A stretch of DNA of 64,000 bases from a bacterium. Lineage in GTDB: Bacteria; SZUA-79; Acidulodesulfobacterales; Acidulodesulfobacteraceae. The notes under the pieces are model-generated. The model did no database searches and was not told the origin of the DNA. It saw only the letters and a program-made list of their open reading frames with translations. The translations under genes were made by a program, and so were the position numbers. This document shows, piece after piece, positions 17,833-26,257 of the stretch (positions are counted from its first letter, which is position 1; each line of letters starts with the position of its first letter). Location: contig JAKAQP010000003.1 of the NCBI GenBank assembly GCA_021822485.1, positions 1-64,000 on the forward strand, in the 5' to 3' direction.

Positions 17833-19097
17833 AATAATGTTTCATACAGAGGGAACTTGGAGCATAAAGCATGTACTTCTTGTTTGATATCGTTTTTGAC
17901 TGTTTCGTCGCCGGGATTTTTTAAAACTTCTACTATAAATTCGCCTATTTTTACCATCTCGTTTTCCTTCATGCCTCTTGTCGTTACCGCCGGAGTACCT
18001 ATCCTTATTCCGCTTGTAACGAAAGGAGACCTTTCGTCGAAAGGAACCTTGTTTTTATTTACGGTTATGCTTACTTCGTCGAGTAATGCCTCCGCCTGTT
18101 TGCCTGTCATTTCCGATTTTCTAAAATCAACAAGCATTAGGTGATTATCAGTACCGCCTGATATCAAGGAAAAACCGTTATTTTGAAGCGTATTGGCAAG
18201 GGCCGCGGCATTAAACACGACCTGCCTCTGATAATTTTTAAAATTTTCGCTTAAAGCTTCCTTGAAAGCCACCGCTTTTCCGGCAATTACATGCTCAAGA
18301 GGACCGCCCTGAATTCCGGGAAATATTGCGGAGTTAAGCTCCTTTTCGTATTTAGCCTTTGCAAGTATGATTCCTCCTCTGGGACCCCTTAGCGTCTTAT
18401 GCGTCGTAGTAGTTACAAAATCGGCATAAGGCACGGGATTCGGATGCAGATCGGCCGCTATCAATCCGGCTATATGCGCCATGTCCACCATAAGATAGCA
18501 TCCAACTTCATCGGCTATATCCCTGAATTTTTTAAAATCTATAATTCTGGGATAGGCGCTTGCGCCTGCTATTATCATTTTAGGTTTATTTTCTAAGGCT
18601 ATTTTTCTTAATTCTTCATAGTCTATAGTCTCCGTAGATTTATTTACTCCGTAAGGAATAATATTGAAATATTTACCGGAAAAATTTACGGGACTCCCGT
18701 GGGTTAAATGTCCTCCGTGGGATAAATCCATTCCGAGAACGGTATCGCCGGGTTTTAAAAAAGCGTAAAATATAGCCATATTTGCCTGAGATCCGGAATG
18801 AGGCTGAACGTTTGCATATTCGGCGTTAAATATTTTTTTAATTCTGTCTATTGCAAGCTGTTCTATATCGTCTATATAACCGCATCCCCCGTAATATCTT
18901 TTTTTTGGATATCCTTCCGCATATTTGTTAGTTAAAACGGAACCCTGCGCCTGCATAACCGCAGGAGATACAAAATTTTCCGAAGCTATCAATTCCAATG
19001 AATTTCTCTGCCTGTCCGCCTCTTTTTTTATAAACTCGTAAACTTCGATATCTGTTTCTTCAAGATTTTTAAAATCCAATTTTTTCACCTTTTTCAA
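17829..19097 (-). CDS. glyA: Serine hydroxymethyltransferase
   Basis: A 422-residue PLP enzyme that converts serine and tetrahydrofolate to glycine and methylene-tetrahydrofolate. Clear signatures: [42 protein letters not shown] and the PLP lysine in [14 protein letters not shown]. Complete. It sits between rpiB and nrdR, 5 bases after rpiB. Confidence 0.97.
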   Translation of the reverse strand: MKKVKKLDFKNLEETDIEVYEFIKKEADRQRNSLELIASENFVSPAVMQAQGSVLTNKYAEGYPKKRYYGGCGYIDDIEQLAIDRIKKIFNAEYANVQPHSGSQANMAIFYAFLKPGDTVLGMDLSHGGHLTHGSPVNFSGKYFNIIPYGVNKSTETIDYEELRKIALENKPKMIIAGASAYPRIIDFKKFRDIADEVGCYLMVDMAHIAGLIAADLHPNPVPYADFVTTTTHKTLRGPRGGIILAKAKYEKELNSAIFPGIQGGPLEHVIAGKAVAFKEALSENFKNYQRQVVFNAAALANTLQNNGFSLISGGTDNHLMLVDFRKSEMTGKQAEALLDEVSITVNKNKVPFDERSPFVTSGIRIGTPAVTTRGMKENEMVKIGEFIVEVLKNPGDETVKNDIKQEVHALCSKFPLYETLL

Positions 19098-19102
19098 TAT
19101 TT

Positions 19103-19552
19103 TTATATATTTAGTTTCTCTATAGAACTTATTTTATTAATTCTGTTTTCATGTCTGCCACCTTCATATTTTGCAGACACAAACCTATCTATAAATCTTA
19201 AGGCTTCAGTCGGGGTAGTAGTCCTTCCGCCCATAGTTATTATATTGGCATTATTATGCTCTTTCGCAACCTGAGAAGTATATTCGTCGTGAACTAATGC
19301 CGCCCTGATCCCGTCAACTTTATTCGCCGTTATTTCCATTCCTATTCCGGTACCGCATACTAATATTCCGAAAGAATTTTTATCTTTATCTTCTTTGACT
19401 TTTTTGGCTACTTTCAGCGCATAATCCGGATAATCCACACTCTTTAAAGAATCCGTCCCAAGATCGAGATACTTTACGCCTTTTTTTTCAAGCGCATCTT
19501 TTATAGATTCTTTTAATTCAAAACCGGCATGGTCAGAACCTAAATATATCAT
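19103..19552 (-). CDS. rpiB: Ribose 5-phosphate isomerase B
   Basis: A 149-residue RpiB/LacAB-family isomerase interconverting ribose 5-phosphate and ribulose 5-phosphate, the latter a riboflavin precursor made nearby by RibBA. Motifs: [47 protein letters not shown] with the catalytic Cys, and [12 protein letters not shown]. It lies between fabF and glyA. Confidence 0.95.
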   Translation of the reverse strand: MIYLGSDHAGFELKESIKDALEKKGVKYLDLGTDSLKSVDYPDYALKVAKKVKEDKDKNSFGILVCGTGIGMEITANKVDGIRAALVHDEYTSQVAKEHNNANIITMGGRTTTPTEALRFIDRFVSAKYEGGRHENRINKISSIEKLNI

Positions 19553-19559
19553 GTATGTA

Positions 19560-20816
19560 TCAACCCTCCCATTTTTTAAAGACTAACGTAGCGTTGGTTC
19601 CGCCGAAACCGAAAGAATTCGATATGGCAAACTTTATGTCCCCTTTTTGAGCCGTATTAGGAACATAATCGAGATCGCATTCTTCGTCTCTTTCTTCCAG
19701 ATTAATAGTCGGCGGTATAATTCCCGTTTTAACGGTCAGCACGGTAGCAACCGCCTCTATTCCTCCTGCGGCCCCCAAGGAGTGCCCTATCATAGATTTA
19801 ATAGAACTTATTTTAAGTTTATACGCCTTATCTCCAAAAAGCTGTTTTATAGCTTTTGTTTCATTTAAATCATTATAATACGTCGACGTCCCATGGGCAT
19901 TTACATAATCAACATCGTCCGGATTTATCCCTCCGTCTTCAATCGCATTTTTCATGCTGTAATACGCCCCTTTCGCTTCGGGATCCGGCGTAGATAAATG
20001 ATATGCGTCCGAAGACACTCCGTATCCTACTATCTCGGCATATATTTTTGCTCCTCTTTCAAGCGCGGAATTCATTTCTTCCAAAATTAATATACCTGCG
20101 CCTTCGCTTACTACGAAACCGTCTCTTTGGTTATCAAACGGCCTTGAAGCCTTAGCCGGTTCGTCGTTCCTTGTGGAAAGAGCTTTCATTGCGTTAAAAC
20201 CCGAAATACACAGAGGCGATATAGTCGATTCGGCTCCTCCGGCTATCATCGCGTCGGCATCGCCTCTTGCGACAATTTTATAAGCGTCTCCGATAGAATT
20301 TGTACCCGTTGAACAAGCCGATACCGTACTTGCGTTAGGCCCTTTTGCTCCGGTCATTATAGAAACCTGCCCCGGAGCAAGATTTATCAAAAGCATCGGT
20401 ATAAAAAACGGAGAAATCTTTTTGGGTCCGCCCTCTAAAAGCATAGAATGATATTTTTCTATAGTCATAAGACCGCCTATGCCGGCTCCAATCCAAACGC
20501 CTATCTTGTGGGCGTTAGCATCGTTAATTTGAAGCCCCGACATATCTAAAGCCATCTTAGACGCTGCTACGGCATAGTGTATGAACTGATCCATCTTTTT
20601 AACTTCTTTTTTTTCTATAAATTTTTCCGGATCAAATCCTTTAACTTCGCCGGCTATCTTTGTTGCATAGCCTTCGGTATCGAATCTTGTAATATGTCCT
20701 ACGCCGCTTTCTCCTTTGGTCATTCTTTCCCATGAAGTTTCTGCGTCGTTGCCGAGCGCCGTAATCATGGAATATCCTGTTACGACGACCCTTCTTTTGC
20801 AATTAATTTTTTCCAT
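19560..20816 (-). CDS. fabF: 3-oxoacyl-ACP synthase II
   Basis: A 418-residue condensing enzyme for fatty-acid elongation. The catalytic Cys is in STVSACSTGTNSIGDAY and the two His in NAHGTSTYYNDLNE and SMIGHSLGAAGG. The C-terminal SNSFGFGGTNATLVF glycine loop is present. It follows acpP in the standard acpP-fabF order. Confidence 0.97.
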   Translation of the reverse strand: MEKINCKRRVVVTGYSMITALGNDAETSWERMTKGESGVGHITRFDTEGYATKIAGEVKGFDPEKFIEKKEVKKMDQFIHYAVAASKMALDMSGLQINDANAHKIGVWIGAGIGGLMTIEKYHSMLLEGGPKKISPFFIPMLLINLAPGQVSIMTGAKGPNASTVSACSTGTNSIGDAYKIVARGDADAMIAGGAESTISPLCISGFNAMKALSTRNDEPAKASRPFDNQRDGFVVSEGAGILILEEMNSALERGAKIYAEIVGYGVSSDAYHLSTPDPEAKGAYYSMKNAIEDGGINPDDVDYVNAHGTSTYYNDLNETKAIKQLFGDKAYKLKISSIKSMIGHSLGAAGGIEAVATVLTVKTGIIPPTINLEERDEECDLDYVPNTAQKGDIKFAISNSFGFGGTNATLVFKKWEG

Positions 20817-20852
20817 AATAAGAATAATTTAGTACATTGTAAATAAATTATA

Positions 20853-21086
20853 TTATTTTGTATGTTCGTCGATATATGAAACGGCATCCTGAACCGTTTT
20901 AATTTTTTCGGCATCTTCGTCGGATATTTCTATTCCGAATTCTTCCTCGAAAGCCATTACTAATTCGACGGTATCTAAAGAATCTGCTCCTAGATCCTCA
21001 ACGAAAGAAGCTTCGTTTGTAACTTCATCGGGCGTAACTCCCAACTGCTCGACGATAATCTCTTTTACCTTGCTCTCCACTGACAT
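20853..21086 (-). CDS. acpP: Acyl carrier protein
   Basis: A 77-residue acidic helical protein. The phosphopantetheine serine is in [20 protein letters not shown]. Full length. A good Shine-Dalgarno (AGGAGGTG) precedes the ATG on the minus strand. The 100 bases upstream, between acpP and fabG, hold two REP-like repeat copies. Confidence 0.98.
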   Translation of the reverse strand: MSVESKVKEIIVEQLGVTPDEVTNEASFVEDLGADSLDTVELVMAFEEEFGIEISDEDAEKIKTVQDAVSYIDEHTK

Positions 21087-21116
21087 TTCTTTTCACCTCC
21101 TCCTTGTTATATTATA

Positions 21117-21183
21117 GTGCCAGAATTCAATTCTGTCCCCATCACAAATTTGACAACGGTGCCAGAATTCAATTCTGTCCCTG
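21117..21183. repeat. REP-like palindromic repeat, two copies
   Basis: GTGCCAGAATTCAATTCTGTCCC occurs at 21117-21140 and again at 21158-21183, separated by ATCACAAATTTGACAACG. The core CAGAATT-C-AATTCTG is palindromic; the outer arms are imperfect. Relatives occur at 28829-28890 and 33784-33810. The repeats fill the acpP-fabG gap and abut the fabG stop, so they may end up in the operon mRNA as a hairpin. Confidence 0.75.
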
Positions 21184-21185
21184 GA

Positions 21186-21938
21186 CTACATATACATCCC
21201 GCCGTTAACGTTTAAAACGGTGCCGGTAATATAGGCTGAAAGTTCCGAGCATAGAAAGAGAACGGCGTTTGCTATCTCCTCCGGTTCGGCTATTTTATTT
21301 AAAGGAATACTTTTTTTAATAGCATCTTTTACGTCTTCAGGCAGTTTATCCGTCATTACCGTCCTTATAAATCCGGGGGCTATCGCATTTGCGAGTATTC
21401 CTCTCGCCGCATATTCTTTTGCTATAGATTTTGTAAAAGCTATAATTCCTGCTTTAGAAGCAGCATAGTTAGCCTGTCCCGTATTGCCTATTTCTCCTAT
21501 AACCGAGGCTATGCTTATTATTCTTCCGGACTTTGCCTTAAACATATGTTTTAATACATTTTTGGTAATATAGAACATACCGTTAAGATTAACGTCTATA
21601 ACGTCTAACCAGTCTTCGTCGCTCATCCTTATAAGCAGGCCGTCTTTAACTATTCCGGCATTATTGACGAGAATATCTATTTTAGATTCTTTTGATACAA
21701 CTGCATTAACCGTATCGGAAATTTTTGCTGAATTTTTAACGTTTGAAGTATAAAAATCAAAATCGGCTGATATTTTTTTAATTTCATCCTTAACGGTTTC
21801 AAATTTTTTATCGTCTATATCGATTATTATAACTCTTGCGCCTGCATTAAGCAAAACCTTAGATATAGACAGCCCTATTCCGGAAGAACCTCCGGTCACA
21901 ACAGCTATTTTACCTTTTAGGTCTATTTTAACGGACAT
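21186..21938 (-). CDS. fabG: 3-oxoacyl-ACP reductase
   Basis: A 250-residue short-chain dehydrogenase. The NADPH-binding GGSSGIGLS, the NNAG motif and the catalytic Ser-Tyr-Lys (IASVIGEIG...YAASKAG) are all present. It reduces 3-oxoacyl-ACP in the elongation cycle. Position between fabD and acpP supports FabG over other SDR members. Confidence 0.95.
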   Translation of the reverse strand: MSVKIDLKGKIAVVTGGSSGIGLSISKVLLNAGARVIIIDIDDKKFETVKDEIKKISADFDFYTSNVKNSAKISDTVNAVVSKESKIDILVNNAGIVKDGLLIRMSDEDWLDVIDVNLNGMFYITKNVLKHMFKAKSGRIISIASVIGEIGNTGQANYAASKAGIIAFTKSIAKEYAARGILANAIAPGFIRTVMTDKLPEDVKDAIKKSIPLNKIAEPEEIANAVLFLCSELSAYITGTVLNVNGGMYM

Positions 21939-21965
21939 AAATCGCTCCTGTATTTAATAAATTTA

Positions 21966-22946
21966 TCAATTTTCTAATTTTATTTTATCGAATTCTTTAA
22001 GCGAATCTACGGAATTAATAGAGACGGCATCTGCATTTTTATCTATTCTTTTAATTAATCCGCTTAATACGTTTGACGGTCCAATTTCTATAAACTTAGT
22101 AATTCCGGATATTTTCTCCATATTTATCACTAAATCTTTCCACATAACCGGCGACGTTATCTGCTCTAAAAGAAATTTGACGGCATCGTCTTTTTTAAAA
22201 TAATTAAGCGACGTTGCGTTGGAAAATATTTCAAAACGGGCATCGCTGAAACGGCTTGGGTCTATAAACGAAGATAGGTTTTCTTTTGCTTTAGCCATAA
22301 AAGGCGTATGAAACGGGGCGCTTACGGGAAGCGTAACTATTTTTTTTGCTCCTTTTTCCTTAAGCAGTGCGCACGTATCGTCTATAAAAGACGAAATTCC
22401 GGATATCACCGTCTGAATCGAAGAGTTTAAGTTTGCTATAAAAACCCCTTCTTCATTTTTTGAAGCATTGACTTCTTTTATAACGTTTTTTATTATGCCG
22501 TCGTCAAGGCCTATAACTGCCGCCATTTTGCCGAAACCTACCGGACAAGCCGTCTGCATAAACAATCCTCTTTTCTTGACTATTAAAAGAGCATAATTAA
22601 AGTCGATGCTTCCTGCCGAAACATTTGCCGTATATTCCCCCAAACTATGCCCAGATACGCATTTCGGCTTTAAGCCGAATTCTTTTTCTATCACTCTGAG
22701 AATGGCAATACTGACGGTCAAAAGTGCCGGCTGAGTATTTTCCGTCAAGTTCAACTCGCTTTCGTTGCCGCCGAGAATTAAATCTTTCATATCCTGCTTT
22801 AAGATGTCCGAAGATTCTTCCAAGATATGGCGAGCTTCGTTAAAATTTTCAAAAAAATCTTTCCCCATCCCTATATGCTGAGAACCTTGACCGGGAAAAA
22901 CAAAAGCAATATTTGAATTTAAATTTAAAGATTTTTCTATTTCCAT
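21966..22946 (-). CDS. fabD: Malonyl-CoA:ACP transacylase
   Basis: A 326-residue acyltransferase that loads malonyl units on ACP. It shows FVFPGQGSQHIGMGKDF near the N-terminus, the nucleophile in GHSLGEYTA, and catalytic His in SAPFHTPFM. The N-terminal ten residues before AFVFPGQG are a short polar extension. It lies between fabK and fabG. Confidence 0.96.
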   Translation of the reverse strand: MEIEKSLNLNSNIAFVFPGQGSQHIGMGKDFFENFNEARHILEESSDILKQDMKDLILGGNESELNLTENTQPALLTVSIAILRVIEKEFGLKPKCVSGHSLGEYTANVSAGSIDFNYALLIVKKRGLFMQTACPVGFGKMAAVIGLDDGIIKNVIKEVNASKNEEGVFIANLNSSIQTVISGISSFIDDTCALLKEKGAKKIVTLPVSAPFHTPFMAKAKENLSSFIDPSRFSDARFEIFSNATSLNYFKKDDAVKFLLEQITSPVMWKDLVINMEKISGITKFIEIGPSNVLSGLIKRIDKNADAVSINSVDSLKEFDKIKLEN

Positions 22947-22970
22947 AAATTTTATATAAACAAAATATAA

Positions 22971-23918
22971 TTAATTCGTTACAAACTTTCCTGCGTTTTT
23001 AAAAAACGCTTCCGTCTGCGAAACAATTTCGTCGATAACTTCTTTTACCGTTTTTTCTTCTTTTATAAGGCCTGCTATCTGCCCGCTCATTAAAGAACCC
23101 ATTTCCGCATCTCCGTCAACCGATGCCGCTTTTAATTTTCCTGTTCCAAGTTTTTCGTATTCTTCTATAGGCGCGCATTTTTCTTCAAGCTCAAGAAACA
23201 TTTTTGCAAGCTTGTTTTTTAAAACTCTGACGGGATGGCCGGTCGGCCTTCCCGTAACGACGGTATCTCTGTCTGACGCTTTTATAACGGAATTTTTCCA
23301 GTTCTGATGTATATGGCACTCCTTAGTCGCAAGAAACCTCGTTCCCATTTGAATGCCGCTTGCGCCGAGACATAACGCCGCCGCAAAACCCCTATAATCG
23401 GCAATACCGCCTGCGGCTATTACCGGAATATTAACGGCGTCGGCAACCTGCGGAACCAAAGCCATAGTAGTAATTTCGCCTATATGTCCTCCCGATTCCA
23501 TGCCTTCCGCAATTACGGCATCCGCTCCGGCTTTTTCCATTCTTTTTGCAAGAGCCGTAGAAGGTATAACGGGTATAACCTTTATTCCGGCATCATGAAA
23601 CCTTTTTATGTAAGGGCCCGCATTGCCCGCCCCTGTCGTAACTATCGCGACTTTTTCTTTTATTACCGCATCTATAAGCTCTTCGATATAGCTTAAATAT
23701 AATATAAGATTAACCCCGAACGGTTTGTCCGTACTTTCTTTTGCCTTTCTTATTTCCTGCACGACAATATCCGGCGGCATCTGTCCGGCGCCTATAATAC
23801 CCAAACCTCCCGCATTTGAAACGGCCGCGGCAAGCCTGTGGTTTGACGCCCATGCCATACCGCCCTGAAATACCGGATATTTTATTCCAAGAATATCGCA
23901 GACAGGAGATTTTATCAT
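22971..23918 (-). CDS. fabK: FabK-type enoyl-ACP reductase (nitronate monooxygenase family)
   Basis: A 315-residue flavin TIM-barrel protein. Seen: YPVFQGGMAWASNHRLAAAVSNAGGLGIIG, the FMN loop VPVIAAGGI-like stretch (IPVIAAGGIADYRG), GASGIQMGTRFLATKEC and GGHIGE. The family also includes 2-nitropropane dioxygenases. Its place between fabH and fabD, with no FabI in the block, makes the enoyl-ACP reductase role most likely. Confidence 0.85.
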   Translation of the reverse strand: MIKSPVCDILGIKYPVFQGGMAWASNHRLAAAVSNAGGLGIIGAGQMPPDIVVQEIRKAKESTDKPFGVNLILYLSYIEELIDAVIKEKVAIVTTGAGNAGPYIKRFHDAGIKVIPVIPSTALAKRMEKAGADAVIAEGMESGGHIGEITTMALVPQVADAVNIPVIAAGGIADYRGFAAALCLGASGIQMGTRFLATKECHIHQNWKNSVIKASDRDTVVTGRPTGHPVRVLKNKLAKMFLELEEKCAPIEEYEKLGTGKLKAASVDGDAEMGSLMSGQIAGLIKEEKTVKEVIDEIVSQTEAFFKNAGKFVTN

Positions 23919-23924
23919 TTTATT

Positions 23925-24908
23925 CTACCACCTTATTATAGAAGAAGCCCATGTTAAACCTGCGCCTATAGCATCTATAAGCACTATGTCGTTTTCTTTA
24001 ATTCTGCCCGACGAATAAGCTTCGTCGAGAGCAATCGGTATCGACCCGCTTGAAGTATTTCCGTATTTTTCCACGTTAACGAAAACTCTTTCCATAGGAA
24101 ATTTTAATTTCTTTGCCGTAGCTTCTATAATTCTGACGTTGGCCTGGTGCGGAACGAATAAATCTATATCTTCCGGTTTAAGTCCGTTAAAATCTATCGC
24201 TTCCTGGGCTATATCTTTAAGATAATTTACGGCATACCTGAACAGTTCGGAACCTTTCATTTTTATATAATGCTCGCGGCCGTTGACGCTTTCGTGACTG
24301 GCCGGCATCAAAGAGCCGCCGGCTTTAAGCATTAAAATATCGTCGTGTCCGCCTTCGGAATGCATATGCGTAGAAAGAATACCGCGGTTATTTTGAATAT
24401 TTGCCGTCAACACCGCGGCGCCCCCGCCGTCTCCGAATAAAACGCAGGTCGACCTGTCTTCGTAGTCCGTAATTCTTGAAAGCAGATCGGCTCCTATAAC
24501 TAAAATATTTTTATATTTTCCGGATTTGATAAAACTGTCGGCTACGGACAACGAATATATAAAACCGCTGCAACCCGCACTGATATCGAAAGCCGCCGCA
24601 TTCTTAAGTCCCAATTTGTTCTGCACTATACAGGACGTCGACGGAAAAATCATATCGGGAGTTATAGTTCCGACAAGTATAAGCTCTATGTCTTCCGGTT
24701 TTAAACCTGAAATATCTAATGCTTTTTTTGCCGCAGCCGCCGCAATGTCGGAGGTCGTCAAACCTTTTTCCGCAATTCTCCTTTCTTTTATGCCCGTCCT
24801 GGAAATAATCCATTCGTCGGACGTGTCCACTATATTGCACAATTCTTCGTTAGTCAAAACTTTTTCCGGAACAAAAGAACCAATCCCGACAATTTTTGAA
24901 TATATCAA
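23925..24908 (-). CDS. fabH: 3-oxoacyl-ACP synthase III
   Basis: A 327-residue initiating condensing enzyme joining acetyl-CoA and malonyl-ACP. Catalytic triad: Cys in FDISAGCSGFIYSL, His in VPHQANVRIIEA and Asn in YGNTSSGSIPIAL. N-terminal GIGSFVPEKVLTNEEL and TGIKERRIAE also match. Between plsX and fabK. Confidence 0.97.
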   Translation of the reverse strand: MIYSKIVGIGSFVPEKVLTNEELCNIVDTSDEWIISRTGIKERRIAEKGLTTSDIAAAAAKKALDISGLKPEDIELILVGTITPDMIFPSTSCIVQNKLGLKNAAAFDISAGCSGFIYSLSVADSFIKSGKYKNILVIGADLLSRITDYEDRSTCVLFGDGGGAAVLTANIQNNRGILSTHMHSEGGHDDILMLKAGGSLMPASHESVNGREHYIKMKGSELFRYAVNYLKDIAQEAIDFNGLKPEDIDLFVPHQANVRIIEATAKKLKFPMERVFVNVEKYGNTSSGSIPIALDEAYSSGRIKENDIVLIDAIGAGLTWASSIIRW

Positions 24909-24931
24909 CTTAAATTAAACTCCGTAATTAA

Positions 24932-25945
24932 TTAATTTGGGATATTTTGGGCATTTGCTTCGATTTTATTGCTTATATTATGTATTATTCCTTTTTCAAC
25001 GAAATGCTTTGCTACCAATATTGCGCTCGTTAAAGCTTTTGGACTTGCTCCTCCGTGCGCTATAAAAGCGGCTCCGTTAACGCCCAGTAACGGGGCGCCG
25101 CCGTATTCGTTATGGTCCACTAGCTTTTTAAATTTTTTTAAAGATTTTCTTGCCATAAAAAAACCGCACTTTGCCATAAAACTTTTGTTTATCTCTTCCC
25201 TTAAAAGATTAAAAATGGTCTCCGCCAATGTTTCCGCCGCTTTCAATATAACGTTTCCCGTAAAACCGTCGCAAACGACTACATCTACTTTGCCGTTAAA
25301 CACTTCCCTTCCTTCCACGTATCCGTAAAAATTTAAATCTGTATTTTTAATTATAGCAAATGCTTCCCTTGTAAGGTCGTTTCCTTTAGAGGCCTCTTCG
25401 CCGTTGCTTAATAATCCTACCTTTGGATTGTCGATTCCCTTCATAAACGAGGCATATTCCGAACCCATTATGGCAAATTCCGCAAGATGATAAGGTTTAA
25501 CGTCAACGTTAGCCCCAGCATCTATTAAAACGGTATATCCTCCGACTGCCGGCATAATCGTTGCGATAGCAGGTCTGTCTATTCCGTTAATTCTTTTAAA
25601 AACAAACATGGCGATAGCCAGAGAGGCTCCGCTGTTACCCGCGCTGATAATTGCATCGGCTTCATTCTTTTTTACTAATTCGTAAGCGACGCGCATTGAA
25701 GAATTTTTTTTATTTCTTACTATAGCCGAAGGCGAATCTTCCATCGTTATGCGTTCAGGCGCATGAACTATTTTAATTCTGGAGCCGTCATAATTATTTT
25801 TTTTAAGAGCATCTCTTAAGACGGTTTCATCGCCGGTTATAGTTATTTCTATATCCTTATTTGATTCAACTGCGGCTATAGCTCCAATAACTTCAGGTTC
25901 GGGCGCCTTGTCCGAGCCGAAACCGTCTAAAGCGATTCTAATCAT
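24932..25945 (-). CDS. plsX: Phosphate acyltransferase PlsX
   Basis: A 337-residue protein that makes acyl-phosphate from acyl-ACP for phospholipid synthesis. Signatures: IALDGFGSDKAPEPEVIGA, ISAGNSGASLAIAMF, DAGANVDVKPYHLAEFAIMGS, and HNEYGGAPLLGVNG. Follows rpmF, the very common rpmF-plsX-fabH order. Confidence 0.96.
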   Translation of the reverse strand: MIRIALDGFGSDKAPEPEVIGAIAAVESNKDIEITITGDETVLRDALKKNNYDGSRIKIVHAPERITMEDSPSAIVRNKKNSSMRVAYELVKKNEADAIISAGNSGASLAIAMFVFKRINGIDRPAIATIMPAVGGYTVLIDAGANVDVKPYHLAEFAIMGSEYASFMKGIDNPKVGLLSNGEEASKGNDLTREAFAIIKNTDLNFYGYVEGREVFNGKVDVVVCDGFTGNVILKAAETLAETIFNLLREEINKSFMAKCGFFMARKSLKKFKKLVDHNEYGGAPLLGVNGAAFIAHGGASPKALTSAILVAKHFVEKGIIHNISNKIEANAQNIPN

Positions 25946-25982
25946 TAACAGTCTCCAAGTTAACGCATAGGCGTCCGCTTAT

Positions 25983-26174
25983 TTAAGATTTTTCCTGCGC
26001 TTTTTCCGCCGTTATTTTTCTGCCTTTATAAGTTTTACAGCTGGGACACATCCTGTGAGGAAGAATAGGTTCGCCGCAATTAGGGCATTTTGAATAATTA
26101 ACGGGCGTAAGTCTGTCATGCGTCCTCCTTTTATCCCTTCTGCATTTTGAATGTCTTTTCTTTGGATTTGCCAT
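25983..26174 (-). CDS. rpmF: 50S ribosomal protein L32
   Basis: A 63-residue ribosomal protein with N-terminal MANPKKRHSKCRRDKRRTH and the zinc-binding pattern CPNCGEPILPHRMCPSC. First gene of the lipid block. A Shine-Dalgarno (AGGAGA) precedes it. Confidence 0.96.
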   Translation of the reverse strand: MANPKKRHSKCRRDKRRTHDRLTPVNYSKCPNCGEPILPHRMCPSCKTYKGRKITAEKAQEKS

Positions 26175-26257
26175 TTGAAATTCTCCTATTTATCTTTGTA
26201 TAAAAAATTATAAAAATCTATGCTATATTATTAAATTAAAATTATAAAAAGTCAATT

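Noticed and set aside
15400-17900. FMN riboswitch for the riboflavin genes
   Set aside because: No RFN-like conserved blocks were seen before ribD, ribE, ribBA or ribH.
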